A stretch of DNA of 64,000 nt from an uncultured Psychrobacter sp. (GCA_947495055.1 CANLXO010000009.1:62001-126000), one strand, 5' to 3'; counted from the first letter of the stretch, positions 32,115 to 41,585 are shown. Numbers and translations are program-made. Notes: generated by a model not told the origin, from the sequence alone.

Positions 32115-35100
32115 CTAGCTGTCGATATAATCGATCGCTTCATCCAAGGACACACTGACCAAAGTTGAGACGCCAGCTTGCGCCATAGTGATACCTTTTA
32201 GCTCATCAGCAATTTGCATGGAGAGCTTGTTGTGACTAATAAAAATAAACTGCACCTCTCCTGCAAGCTCCTCAATTAAGCTGGTAAAGCGCGCGACATT
32301 GGCATCATCGAGCGGCGCATCGACCTCGTCAAGTACGCAAAAGGGTGCAGGATGCTGCTTAAATATCGCAAAAATAAGACTCAGCGCGGTTAGGGTTTTC
32401 TCACCGCCTGAGAGTACCGCTAAGCGGCTGTTGCGCTTACCCTTGGGCTGCGCCATCAAAGTGAGTCCGGCGCGCCACTGCTCAGATTTAGGGAAATCAC
32501 TATCGGTATCTAGCGTGAGGTTCGCGTGACCACCGCCGAATACTTTGGCGAATAAAGCTGCCAGCTCAAGATTTACCGCATCGAGCGTTTGCATAAATAA
32601 CGCCTTAGTCGTCTCATCGATAGATTTGATCGCCTCAGTCAAAGTCTGCATACTCGCGGCAATGTCTGCCGTCTGCTGCGCTAACGGCTCTAAGCGCTCG
32701 TTAACCGCCGCCAATTCTGTGATAGCGGTTAGATTAACCGCGCCTATTTTGCTCAGCTCATGCTCAAGCTTGGCTTGCTCTGATTTGAGCTGGGCGATTT
32801 TGTCTGGACGCACGCGGCGATCATGGGCGATAAAGTCCGCTAACACGTTTGAGACACTCATCGTTTGCGGCGCGTCTTTATCATACTTTTGACTGATGCT
32901 TTGATACTTTGCTAGAGCCTCTTGCGCATGAGTGCTCGCGTCCTCCAAGCGCGCATTACTTAGCGCTAGCTGTGTTGCTAGCTGTGCCAAATCCTCTTGC
33001 TGTGATTGAAGCTTATGCTGTAGCGCGTCCAGCTCATTTTGCTGTTTACTATAGTCTTGCTTGAGCGCCGCTAAGGTTGACTCACGCTCCGCTAGCAGAG
33101 CTTGCTGCTGATCACGCAACTCTTGTATCTTTTGCATCCTTGTCTTTAGCTCTGGCAATTGCTGCTGATACTCTACTAATTGAACGCCAAGCTTTTGCGA
33201 CTCTTGTAGGGATTTATCATGCTGATCTGTCACCTTGACTAGGCGGCTAACGCTATGTTCTAAACGCATCTCGCCTTTTTGTATGTCTAACTGTAGTGCC
33301 TGCCAAGCATCATCCTCTGCCTGCCGAACACGGCTACGCTCATTTTTATCTGTCTGTAACTTTTGACGATGACTTTTTGCTTCTGTCAATTGTGTAATGA
33401 GCGTATCTAGCGCCCGTTGAGTCTCGCTCTGCTTATCATTGAGCGCTTTTTGTTCAGATATTAGCGCTTGCTGTTCTTGCTCAAGGCTTAATTTGTCATT
33501 ATCCAGACGCTGTATGTCAGCTTGCAAGCGCTCATACATCGCTTGACAAGTGGTAAGTTGCTGCTGGCAGTGATGCTTATCTTGCGTTAATTGGGCCGCT
33601 TGCGTACGAGCCTCCTCTAAGCTGATCGTCAACGCATCATACTCGCGCTGAGCTTGCTTAAGCGTTTGTTGCTGCGTGTTTATGCTTACATTGCTAGCCT
33701 CTAGCAAGGTCTCAAGCTGTTTTAGGCGCGCGCGTTGCTCAATACGTTGGGTCAAAAATGGACTGTTGTTTTCACTGTTATCCCGACCAATGAGCCTATT
33801 TAAATTTATCATCCCTTGCTGACTAATCATCCAGCCATCAGTCGTTAGTAGCGTTGCAAGCTTTGGTAACACCTCTAAAACTCTACCCAGATTTGCTCTT
33901 TTTTCTTCTTCAGTTTCATTATCAGTGCCAATGTATAAATAACACTGCTGGCAAAGCGCAAGTCTTGGCTGCAAGATTAACTTAGATAAAGGTATAAGCT
34001 GTTTGCTAAGCGCATGTGCTAGCTGGCTCATAAATGAATGAACTTCATCGCTTTGGGTAGCGGGCAGCCATAAGCTGTGACCCGATTTTGCACCTACGGT
34101 ATCTTTTTGATAACTGAGTAAGTTTGTTACATAATGCGCCAAGTTCTGTCTATTGTTGTCCGTCAGCAAGACATGGCTATCAAGCCACGGGGCCAGCCAT
34201 TCATCGAGTATATGGGCATAACGCTGACCCAAATCTGTCAGCTCAATGCGTGCGCGTATCGTGCTTATCGGTAACGGCTGTGACACCTGATCAAAATCGC
34301 TATCTTCAGTGTCATAAGTTATTTTAGTAACGTGCTGCGTTGACGTATCGTCGCGTGATTTAGGATGCAGCATTTGATGCAAGGTATCGTACTCACCGAC
34401 TAGCAGTGCATGACGTTTTTCATTCTCTGTCAGCTCACGCTGCTGTACGCCTAATCGCTGCTGTAACTCATGCGCCCTAGGTTGCAGTACTGCTACCTGC
34501 TCAAAGGTATAATCCTGCTTGCGTACAATGTGCCCTAGCTGATCCTTTAACTCGGTCAGCTCGGTATGTGCGAATGCAGGTGAGACGCTGCTATGATCTG
34601 CGCCCAAGGGTAATAGCTGTACATGTAGGGCTTGCCAATTGTGCTCGCGGCGCTGCCACTTGTCGTAGCTTTGCTGGTAGCGCTTTTGTTCCTGAGCATT
34701 AATGGCTTGCTGCTGCTCTAAAATGCGCATGTCGTATTGTAAGCGCGATACTTTATCTTGCGCGTCAGTCCATGCCCGCTGCAATGTGCGCTCGCTTTGT
34801 TTATAGGACTCACGTTTGACCGCCAAATCGTTGAGCTGTGGACGTAGACTTGCCAGCAACGCTTGTTGCTCGCTTTGCTCTAGCTTTAAGGCTTCGCTCT
34901 CTGTATGCGTTTGTGATTGCTGCGCGTGTATACTATCAATCTGCTGCTCAATCTGGCTGATTTGGTTTTGAATATCAAAAAGCTCATGCTCAGCTTTTTG
35001 ATAGCCCAGCTGCTGCTGATAGTGTGTGCTTTGCGCATCGTCTTTGAGCCACTGCTCTTGTGTGATGTGCGCTGTCAGTTTGTCTTGCTTGGCTTTTAGA

Positions 35101-35909
35101 TCCTCACAAAGGCTTTGCAGGCGCGCGACCTCATCGAGACCTTGCTTGTGCGCTTGTTTTTGCTGCTGCTGATAGTGCTTAGCTTGGTACAACTGCCAAA
35201 TAGTAAGTTGCTGCTGAATATCAGCACGCGCGAGCGTTAACTCCTCATAACGCTGGGCGCTTGTTGCTTGTTTAGATAGCCGCTTTTGTTGACTGACAAG
35301 CTCGCTTTGCATATCCTGCAAACGCGCTAAATTATCTTGCGTGATCTCAAGCTTTTTTTGGGTCTCTAAGCGCCGTGCTTGATAACGTGATACCCCTGCC
35401 GCCTCTTCGATAAACTCACGTAGCTGCATGGGGCTTGAGTCAACGATACGCCCAATCATGCCCTGCTCAATCACTGCATAACTGCGCGCGCCAAGCCCTG
35501 TGCCTAAAAAGACATCGACAACATCACGGCGGCGGGCGCGCGTGCCATTAATAAAATAGTCTGAACGTCCCTCCTTATTGACTTGACGGCGTACAGACAG
35601 TTCATGATATAGGTTAAACTCGTGGCGAATGCCTGTGGTCTCATCTTGGGTGTGCTCAAAGGTCAGCTCGACACTGGCAACGCTTTTGGCTGATTTGTCT
35701 TGGGTGCCTGCAAAAATCACATCGCTCATCGCTCCGCCACGCAGCTGCTTGGCGGAGGTCTCGCCTAGTACCCAGCGTATGGCGTCAATGACGTTTGATT
35801 TGCCGCAACCATTGGGCCCGACAATAGCAGTAATGCCGCGAGGAAAGCTAAAGGTGGTAGCATTAGCAAAGGATTTAAATCCTGTCAGCTTGAGGGATTT
35901 TAGGCGCAT
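32115..35909 (-). CDS. smc: chromosome segregation protein SMC
   Basis: The ATPase of the SMC-ScpAB condensin. The N-terminal Walker A is GPNGCGKSNVIDAIRWVLGE (about residues 31-50). Long coiled coils, very Gln-rich here, surround a hinge near residues 540-700. The C-terminal head carries the signature LSGGEKTLTALSLIFA and Walker B PAPFCVLDEVDAPLDD. At 1264 aa it is longer than most (about 1170-1200). It starts the smc-zipA-ligA cluster and is divergent from the DUF4298 gene. Confidence 0.96.
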   Translation of the reverse strand: MRLKSLKLTGFKSFANATTFSFPRGITAIVGPNGCGKSNVIDAIRWVLGETSAKQLRGGAMSDVIFAGTQDKSAKSVASVELTFEHTQDETTGIRHEFNLYHELSVRRQVNKEGRSDYFINGTRARRRDVVDVFLGTGLGARSYAVIEQGMIGRIVDSSPMQLREFIEEAAGVSRYQARRLETQKKLEITQDNLARLQDMQSELVSQQKRLSKQATSAQRYEELTLARADIQQQLTIWQLYQAKHYQQQQKQAHKQGLDEVARLQSLCEDLKAKQDKLTAHITQEQWLKDDAQSTHYQQQLGYQKAEHELFDIQNQISQIEQQIDSIHAQQSQTHTESEALKLEQSEQQALLASLRPQLNDLAVKRESYKQSERTLQRAWTDAQDKVSRLQYDMRILEQQQAINAQEQKRYQQSYDKWQRREHNWQALHVQLLPLGADHSSVSPAFAHTELTELKDQLGHIVRKQDYTFEQVAVLQPRAHELQQRLGVQQRELTENEKRHALLVGEYDTLHQMLHPKSRDDTSTQHVTKITYDTEDSDFDQVSQPLPISTIRARIELTDLGQRYAHILDEWLAPWLDSHVLLTDNNRQNLAHYVTNLLSYQKDTVGAKSGHSLWLPATQSDEVHSFMSQLAHALSKQLIPLSKLILQPRLALCQQCYLYIGTDNETEEEKRANLGRVLEVLPKLATLLTTDGWMISQQGMINLNRLIGRDNSENNSPFLTQRIEQRARLKQLETLLEASNVSINTQQQTLKQAQREYDALTISLEEARTQAAQLTQDKHHCQQQLTTCQAMYERLQADIQRLDNDKLSLEQEQQALISEQKALNDKQSETQRALDTLITQLTEAKSHRQKLQTDKNERSRVRQAEDDAWQALQLDIQKGEMRLEHSVSRLVKVTDQHDKSLQESQKLGVQLVEYQQQLPELKTRMQKIQELRDQQQALLAERESTLAALKQDYSKQQNELDALQHKLQSQQEDLAQLATQLALSNARLEDASTHAQEALAKYQSISQKYDKDAPQTMSVSNVLADFIAHDRRVRPDKIAQLKSEQAKLEHELSKIGAVNLTAITELAAVNERLEPLAQQTADIAASMQTLTEAIKSIDETTKALFMQTLDAVNLELAALFAKVFGGGHANLTLDTDSDFPKSEQWRAGLTLMAQPKGKRNSRLAVLSGGEKTLTALSLIFAIFKQHPAPFCVLDEVDAPLDDANVARFTSLIEELAGEVQFIFISHNKLSMQIADELKGITMAQAGVSTLVSVSLDEAIDYIDS

Positions 35910-36049
35910 GAAAGGTATATTAGGTCAGCAAAAACAGGCGGCTATTCTACCGCAAATTGCGGTGTGTTTAGAAGTTTGTTATAAGGCTGCATTGCATTAG
36001 AATAGAGGACAGCCTATATTGAGTATGAATTAAAAATAAGCGAGCTAAC

Positions 36050-36349
36050 ATGAAGAACTCTGACCCGCAGGACTTACAACAAAAATATGAGCGCTGGAGC
36101 CAGTTATACCAGCAGCAACTTGAGGCGCAGCAGCAATTTTTAGAAGCAGAAAAGCTGTTCGATGAGTTGCAAGGGTATTACTTAAGCCCGCAGTGGGTGG
36201 CAGATCGTGAAGCGGATCTACCAATTGAGCACTCAGGCGAGGCGCATTCTATCTTTAGTGAAGATGCGCTGTGGAGCATGCTTACCGATCGCAATGAGCT
36301 GGCAATGAAGTGGATGCGATTGGGGCTCGATGCGATTGATAAAGAGTGA
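36050..36349 (+). CDS. DUF4298 family small protein
   Basis: 99 aa, helical and acidic. The blocks LFDELQGYYLSPQWVADREADLP and LWSMLTDRNELAMKWMRLGLDAIDKE match what I recall of DUF4298 (a short conserved protein with a YY-S-W-DRE segment and a LLTDR-ELA end). Its function is unknown. It is divergent from smc across a 140-bp region. Confidence 0.65.
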   Translation: MKNSDPQDLQQKYERWSQLYQQQLEAQQQFLEAEKLFDELQGYYLSPQWVADREADLPIEHSGEAHSIFSEDALWSMLTDRNELAMKWMRLGLDAIDKE

Positions 36350-36597
36350 CGATTTTTTCAGGTTTACTGAATGATCTTACGTTGTATCTAATAGTATGCA
36401 GTTTAAAACTTAATTAACTTCTTAATCTCTAAAGGTTTAGTAGAATTAGAGAAAAATTTTTCACTTTGATCTACGTTGCCATCATACTTTAGAGAACGCT
36501 ACTTATAAATATTAAAGCGCGTCGACAGTTAACTAAATTCCATATATCAGTAAAACTACTTTAAATAAGATAGTAAAAGTAGCCATTACAAATACTA
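36350..36597. other. AT-rich gap upstream of the R-M operon
   Basis: No gene or clear repeat is seen. It probably marks the left junction of the acquired restriction-modification module, but I found no direct repeats flanking the module. Confidence 0.4.
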
Positions 36598-36601
36598 TTG
36601 T

Positions 36602-36627
36602 GACTCATAGTCCGTGGACTCATAGTA
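36602..36627 (+). promoter_or_regulatory. C-box operator of the R-M controller protein
   Basis: Two direct half-operators, GACTCATAGTC (36602-36612) and GACTCATAGTA (36617-36627), are separated by CGTG. This GACT-n-AGTC...GTG-GAC arrangement is the known C-box form in PvuII/Esp1396I-like systems. In those systems the controller dimer first binds the left box and activates, then fills the right box and represses. The right box overlaps a possible -35 (TGGACT) with a weak -10 (CATGAT, 36638-36643). Confidence 0.85.
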
Positions 36628-36637
36628 TACAAAGGAA

Positions 36638-36671
36638 CATGATTCCTCTATCATTGAATGGAGGAATCATG
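36638..36671 (+). promoter_or_regulatory. hairpin covering the RBS and start codon of the controller gene
   Basis: catgattcctc (36638-36648) and gaggaatcatg (36661-36671) are perfect 11-bp complements with a 12-base loop. The second arm contains the Shine-Dalgarno bases and the ATG. If transcripts start upstream of 36638, the ribosome binding site would be sequestered. If they start after 36648, it would be free. Confidence 0.7.
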
Positions 36672-36902
36672 AGAGAAGAAACGATACTATCTCAATTCGG
36701 GAAAAGGGTTAAAATTTTCCGTAATGAACGAAATATTAGTCAGGAAAAATTAGCAGAGTTATCTAAGCTTGACAGGACATACATCAGTTCTGTTGAACGT
36801 GGTCAAAGAAATATCGGTATTCTCAATATATTTAAGATTGCGGATGCTTTAAAAGTCAATGCTAGTAGTCTTCTAGAAGAAGTAGGAGATATTAATGCAT
36901 AG
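36669..36902 (+). CDS. restriction-modification controller (C) protein, HTH_3
   Basis: A 77-aa Xre-type helix-turn-helix protein (FGKRVKIFRNERNISQEKLAELSKLDRTYISSVERGQRNIGILNIFKIADALKVNASSLLEE), the size and pattern of C proteins that time restriction after methylation. I choose the ATG at 36669 because a gagg lies just ahead. In-frame ATGs at 36639 and earlier would place coding sequence over the operator. It overlaps the next gene by 8 bp. AT-rich composition suggests acquisition. Confidence 0.88.
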   Translation: MREETILSQFGKRVKIFRNERNISQEKLAELSKLDRTYISSVERGQRNIGILNIFKIADALKVNASSLLEEVGDINA

Positions 36903-37452
36903 TATTGATAAGGCATATCAGTTCTATACTCGCCATATATTTGATAAAGAAAAAATCAACCTGCTTGAGACCCATAACCTTAAAGTAGCTGGCTCAGTTC
37001 CTTCCGTATTATGGGAACTATTCGGAGCTTTGCTAACAGAGCGAACAGGTAGTGGTTTAATAGGTGCAGACTTACAGGGTTGGGAAGTGAAGTCAGCTAA
37101 AGAAGGTGGTTCATATGAATATCAGTATCATCTAAATACTGGAAGCTCTAAATTGAACGAAGACTGTGAAGTAAACCACTTGTTCTGTATGTATTCTAAG
37201 ACTTATGAAAACGTTATTGTAAGGGCAATACAAGGTAGCGATCTGGCTGAGCACTTCTTCAAATTGTGGGAGCCGTATTATACAAAAAATTACGACGTTT
37301 CTATAGAAAAAAGCCAAAGAAGACAAAGATTTAGAAAAAGTATTTCAGGAGGGTACGTAGAAAAAAATGGTACATTAATAATGGAAGTTAAGGAAGGCAA
37401 ACTTGTATACAGGAATAACGAAATTATACCAAAATTAAATCGGGTAATATAA
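36895..37452 (+). CDS. type II restriction endonuclease (putative, R subunit)
   Basis: 185 aa, between the controller and the methyltransferase with 8-bp overlap on one side and no gap on the other. The segment [26 protein letters not shown] holds a PD-(D/E)xK-like site, D59...E64-V-K66, placed where many small type II enzymes carry it. I cannot assign it to a named restriction enzyme or recognition sequence. Position and motif together make endonuclease the best call. An aggag ribosome binding site lies inside the controller gene. Confidence 0.75.
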   Translation: MHSIDKAYQFYTRHIFDKEKINLLETHNLKVAGSVPSVLWELFGALLTERTGSGLIGADLQGWEVKSAKEGGSYEYQYHLNTGSSKLNEDCEVNHLFCMYSKTYENVIVRAIQGSDLAEHFFKLWEPYYTKNYDVSIEKSQRRQRFRKSISGGYVEKNGTLIMEVKEGKLVYRNNEIIPKLNRVI

Positions 37453-38631
37453 ATGAAAAAATTCGTCGAATTTTTTGCAGGTGTAGGTTTAGTTCGTGAA
37501 GGACTAAACAAGTCAGAATGGAAATGTGTATGGGCTAATGACATTTCGCCAGACAAGAAAGATACTTACACTGAAAACTTTGGTAATAACGACTTTTGGT
37601 TGGGAGACATTTGGGATATGGTCGAAAGATCAGAGGTCATTCCAGACGACGCTTTTTTGTATACCGCCTCTTTCCCTTGTACAGATCTATCAGTAGCAGG
37701 TAATCAGGCTGGTTTAGCGGGTAAACAGTCAGGTACTCTTGATGCCTTTATAGAAATATTGCGAAATAAGAAAAATTCAGGGACAGCTCCAAAAGTAGTA
37801 TTACTTGAAAATGTTAGAGGCTTTTTAACATCACACAAAGGAGAAGACGTAAAGCAAACTGTTAAGTATTTTAGTGAGCTTGATTATTTTGTAGATATTG
37901 TAGAGCTAGACGCAATCGATTTTTCTGCTCAAAGCAGACCACGTGTATTTTTAATAGCTGTACAAGAAGGTCTTGCCTTACAAACCATGAATATCAAAGA
38001 AAGCGCTGAATTATTTGACGAATGGTGGTTGGACTTTGAAAGAAACCCTACTTTAAGATCAAAAAAAATTAAAGATATCATCTTGAGTAGTGAAAACTTG
38101 AATTGGGGATTGTTAGACCTATGTTCACCCGTAAAAGCAGATATAAATCTAATAGATATTGTTGAGACGGATATCCCTGATGATTCAAAATTATGGTGGA
38201 ATGAGGATAGAAAGAAACATTTATATGAACAGATGAGTAAGAACCATCAAATAATTTTACAAACAATGATGAAAGGTTCTGATTTTTCCTATGGAACTGT
38301 GTATCGGCGTATGAGAAAAAACAAATCGATGGCTGAACTAAGAACAGATGGTTTTGCTGGATGCTTGAGAACTCCTAGAGGAGGCTCTAGCAAACAGATT
38401 GTTATACGCGCTGGTAATGGTGAATGGAATGTCAGGCTATTGACTCCAAGGGAATACGCAAGACTACAAGGAGTAAGAGATACTTTTATACTTCCACAGA
38501 ACGCTAACAAAGGGTATTTTGCTATGGGCGATGCTGTATGTGTTCCTGTAATCGAGTTTATTGCTGAAAATGTTTTCGATAAGTTGTACGAAGTTCATCT
38601 AAAAACTGATCGATCTAGTCCTAAATCATAG
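37453..38631 (+). CDS. DNA (cytosine-5) methyltransferase
   Basis: A 392-aa C5-methyltransferase that should protect the site cut by the neighbouring endonuclease. Motif I is FVEFFAGVG, motif IV has the catalytic Cys76 in FPCTDLS, motif VI is LLENVRG, motif VIII is QSRPRVFLI, and motifs IX-X are RLLTPREYARLQG and GDAVCVPV. The target recognition domain is about residues 215-330 and is not recognisable. The ATG follows the endonuclease stop codon directly, so the two are translationally linked. All three R-M genes share one direction, unlike systems where M is divergent. Confidence 0.92.
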   Translation: MKKFVEFFAGVGLVREGLNKSEWKCVWANDISPDKKDTYTENFGNNDFWLGDIWDMVERSEVIPDDAFLYTASFPCTDLSVAGNQAGLAGKQSGTLDAFIEILRNKKNSGTAPKVVLLENVRGFLTSHKGEDVKQTVKYFSELDYFVDIVELDAIDFSAQSRPRVFLIAVQEGLALQTMNIKESAELFDEWWLDFERNPTLRSKKIKDIILSSENLNWGLLDLCSPVKADINLIDIVETDIPDDSKLWWNEDRKKHLYEQMSKNHQIILQTMMKGSDFSYGTVYRRMRKNKSMAELRTDGFAGCLRTPRGGSSKQIVIRAGNGEWNVRLLTPREYARLQGVRDTFILPQNANKGYFAMGDAVCVPVIEFIAENVFDKLYEVHLKTDRSSPKS

Positions 38632-38699
38632 ATCAACTAATGATACTAAACACTTTATAAAAAATAATGGCGAAATTTGATTATATTTGTATATTAACT

Positions 38700-39506
38700 C
38701 TAAACCACCCCAATCCCACTCAAAAACAACTGCCCGCCTGCGAATATAAGCAGCACACCAAAAGCGCGTTTTAGCGTGAGCGCTGGCAATACATGAGCAA
38801 GTTTGGCACCGACCTTTGCCATCGCAAAACTGACGACTGAGATGCATAAAAAGCCTGAAATATGCACAAAGCCTATCGTGCCCTCAGGCAAATTGGCGAC
38901 GTCTTGTCCAAACCATGCAAATCCTGCCGCGCCAGCCAGTGCAATCGGCAGACCACAAGCGGCTGAAGTGCCAACCGACTGTCTCATCGGTAGCCCTGCC
39001 CAGTTCAAAAACGGTACGGTCAAACTGCCGCCGCCGATTCCAAAGATAGACGACGCCATTCCGATACCAGTGCCTGCCCCAAACTGGACGCCAGCAGGGG
39101 GGAGCGGCTTGCCTACTTGTTCTTTATTAGAGAAAAATAGCATCTTAAGCGCCACAAGTAATGCGCCGATACCAATAATGGCTTGCAATGCTTTGCCATC
39201 GATCATATCCGCAATACCTGCGCCAACGAGGCTACCGATGACTAGTCCTAACGCCATCTTGCGCCAGACCTCCCAACGTACCCCGCCACGTTTATTGTGC
39301 GCGGTCAATGAGCTAATGGACGTTACCACGATGGTTGCAAGCGACGTACCAATCGCCAAATGCGTGATAACGTCAGGCGGGAAATCATAAGCGGTAAATA
39401 TCCATACTAGTGCGGGCACGATAATCATGCCACCACCAACGCCGAACAAGCCTGCACTAACACCTGCAAATGCACCCGCAATCACAAACCACACATATAA
39501 CATCAT
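38700..39506 (-). CDS. TauE/SafE (TSUP) family permease
   Basis: 268 aa with about eight hydrophobic helices. The glycine-rich signature AGLFGVGGGMIIVPAL in the first half is echoed by SIFGIGGGSLTVPFL in the second, the duplicated TSUP pattern. It is probably an exporter of sulfite or another organosulfur anion; the substrate is unknown. The ATG at 39506 is preferred because aaggtgg lies eight bases ahead; a GTG at 39515 is the alternative. It stands alone between the R-M operon and birA. Confidence 0.85.
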   Translation of the reverse strand: MMLYVWFVIAGAFAGVSAGLFGVGGGMIIVPALVWIFTAYDFPPDVITHLAIGTSLATIVVTSISSLTAHNKRGGVRWEVWRKMALGLVIGSLVGAGIADMIDGKALQAIIGIGALLVALKMLFFSNKEQVGKPLPPAGVQFGAGTGIGMASSIFGIGGGSLTVPFLNWAGLPMRQSVGTSAACGLPIALAGAAGFAWFGQDVANLPEGTIGFVHISGFLCISVVSFAMAKVGAKLAHVLPALTLKRAFGVLLIFAGGQLFLSGIGVV

Positions 39507-39760
39507 TGACGCCACCTTTTATCTCACGGGTTTTTGTATCATAATGGCTAGCGCCAAGAGCGAAGCTCGCAGTATATATCCAATGCACTGTAAAAAAACA
39601 TAGCGCTACTGAGATGAGTTTTATGCAGCATCAAGCGGCGTAGGCACAGCACGCAAGTAAAATTTATACCAGTAGCGCGTTTAAACTTACACGACAGTTT
39701 TATATTCAATTTACCATATTAAAAACAGTTGCATGATAATACTGACGCCACCCTTTTTAA

Positions 39761-40690
39761 ATGCTGACGAAACTTACGAGCGTATCCGCTATGTTATCTA
39801 GCTTATTATCCAACCTTAATCATCGTCACCTTACAAGTAGCGTCTCAACCAATAGCGAGCTGATAGCAGACATAGAAGCAGGTACTCTGGACGGTGACAA
39901 AGTACATCTTTTGACTGCGCAGATGCAAAGTGGTGGGCGCGGACAGCATCAGCGCTCATGGCAGTCGCCAGTGGGCAATGTGTATTTATCTCTATATCAT
40001 CCGTATCAAGCGCCTGTCAGCGGACTGCTATCCTTAATTGTAGGCGTAAAGCTGGCTACTATGCCTGTGATAGAAACGATAAATGAGCAGCTAATAACAC
40101 AAAACTTAACTCCTATCGGTGTCAAATGGGCCAATGATTTGGGCTTTTATGCACAGCAAAGCGTTGATATGCCAGTTATTCCTTTTAGCAAACTGGCAGG
40201 GATATTAATAGAACCGGTATTACGCGATGGCAAAATGTTGGGCGTTGTCATAGGCGTCGGTCTAAATGTGGCAACTACGCCTACGCTCACCGCAAAAACT
40301 GCTGAAGGTATGAGTTATCAAGCAATAAGCTTGCAAGACATTAAGCAATTGGTTAAGACAGATAATAATAATGACATACCGAGTTTGATAACTCTTTACG
40401 AGCAAGTGAGCGATGCTCTGTTATCAGCGATGACTTGTTTTGCGCAAATAGCGCTTGAGCGTGCTAGCATCAACCCACACTATTTAAATGATTTTATACA
40501 GCAGTTTGAGGCGGTAGATGCGCTAGCAGACTTAAAGGTGTGCGTCACGCAAACTCACCGCGCTCAAGAACACAAAATTATAGGTCACGCCTGCGGTATA
40601 GATAGTAATGGCTGTTTGCAATTACGCCAAGATGACGCTAGTATTTGCACCATTTTTACCGGTCGCCTTGATGTGATAAATGAAGTTTAA
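39761..40690 (+). CDS. birA: biotin--[acetyl-CoA-carboxylase] ligase, catalytic domain only
   Basis: It attaches biotin to carrier proteins through biotinyl-AMP. The biotin/AMP loop is SGGRGQHQRSWQSPVGNVYLSLY; other blocks are GVKWANDLGF and KLAGILIEPV. There is no N-terminal DNA-binding domain, so it is not a repressor. At 309 aa it has two insertions, around QSVDMPVIPF and before TLYEQVSDALL. Likely clients include the MCC alpha subunit encoded at 43.8-45.9 kb. coaX follows, a common pair. The start is uncertain (ATG at 39791 possible). Confidence 0.88.
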   Translation: MLTKLTSVSAMLSSLLSNLNHRHLTSSVSTNSELIADIEAGTLDGDKVHLLTAQMQSGGRGQHQRSWQSPVGNVYLSLYHPYQAPVSGLLSLIVGVKLATMPVIETINEQLITQNLTPIGVKWANDLGFYAQQSVDMPVIPFSKLAGILIEPVLRDGKMLGVVIGVGLNVATTPTLTAKTAEGMSYQAISLQDIKQLVKTDNNNDIPSLITLYEQVSDALLSAMTCFAQIALERASINPHYLNDFIQQFEAVDALADLKVCVTQTHRAQEHKIIGHACGIDSNGCLQLRQDDASICTIFTGRLDVINEV

Positions 40691-40775
40691 AGGGTACTTA
40701 TAACGAATACTGCTCTCGCAAAAGCACCATTAAACGAGAGCGGTTAAAAGGGAAGGTTATGCCAAAAGGAATGCT

Positions 40776-41510
40776 ATGCTCTGGTTAGATCTTGGTAATA
40801 CTCGGCTTAAATACTGGCTGACAGATGATATCGGGCAGATCGTCGCGCATGATGCCAAATTGCATCTGCAAGCGCCCGCTGAGCTGCTGATGGGTCTGAC
40901 TGATAGGTTTGAGAACTACGCTCCTGATTTTATCGGTATCTCCTCAGTGCTGGGTAATGAGCTCAATAGTAAAGTATTTGAGACCTTGAGCCGACTTGAT
41001 ATTCCTTTTGAATTTGTCCATGTCGATGCCGCTCATCCGTTGATGCACAGCAATTATAATGATCAGCAATTGGGCTGTGATCGCTGGTTACAGATGCTTG
41101 GTGCAGTCGATAAAAAAAAGCGCCAGTGCGTGATCGGCTGCGGCACCGCGGTGACGATTGATCTGATTGATCACGCCAAGCATTTGGGCGGCTATATTTT
41201 TCCTAATATCTATTTGCAACGTGAGTCGCTGTTTTCAGGAACCAAGCAGATTGCCATCTCAAACGGTAGTTTCGATAACTTAACTCATGGCATCACCACG
41301 CAAGATGCGGTACATCGCGGCATTTTATTATCTATCGTGGGCGCTATCAATGAGATTACGCATAGACATCCTAACTTTGAGCTGATTATGACGGGCGGTG
41401 ATGCCCATATTATCGCCCAACACGTCAATCGCCCCGTGCGGCTGCGCGATGATCTACTATTAAATGGGTTGGCGCGTTACTTTGATCATCGTCAGCAGTT
41501 GTCTGATTAG
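40776..41510 (+). CDS. coaX: type III pantothenate kinase
   Basis: It phosphorylates pantothenate, the first step of CoA synthesis; type III enzymes are not feedback-inhibited by CoA. The ATP site MLWLDLGNTRLKYW, the pantothenate-binding GCDRWLQMLGA and the IGCGTAVTIDL motif are intact, as is the C-terminal LIMTGGDA. The start has aaaagga at good spacing. It is 86 bp downstream of birA and ends at a terminator shared with the liu operon. Confidence 0.93.
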   Translation: MLWLDLGNTRLKYWLTDDIGQIVAHDAKLHLQAPAELLMGLTDRFENYAPDFIGISSVLGNELNSKVFETLSRLDIPFEFVHVDAAHPLMHSNYNDQQLGCDRWLQMLGAVDKKKRQCVIGCGTAVTIDLIDHAKHLGGYIFPNIYLQRESLFSGTKQIAISNGSFDNLTHGITTQDAVHRGILLSIVGAINEITHRHPNFELIMTGGDAHIIAQHVNRPVRLRDDLLLNGLARYFDHRQQLSD

Positions 41511-41533
41511 AGCTTTACAAAGAACCCAAGCAA

Positions 41534-41571
41534 TAAAAAAAGCAGCTTATCTATGACAAGCTGCTTTTTTT
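41534..41571. terminator. bidirectional terminator between coaX and liuA
   Basis: The arms agcagctt and aagctgct lie between an A-run and a T-run. It serves coaX on the plus strand and the end of the liu operon on the minus strand. Confidence 0.9.
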
Positions 41572-41585
41572 GAATCTTGTAAAAC

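Noticed and set aside
38803..39390. 195-codon open frame on the plus strand, Pro/Ala-rich
   Set aside because: It is the reverse-strand shadow of the TauE/SafE gene, whose membrane pattern and duplicated glycine motifs are clear.
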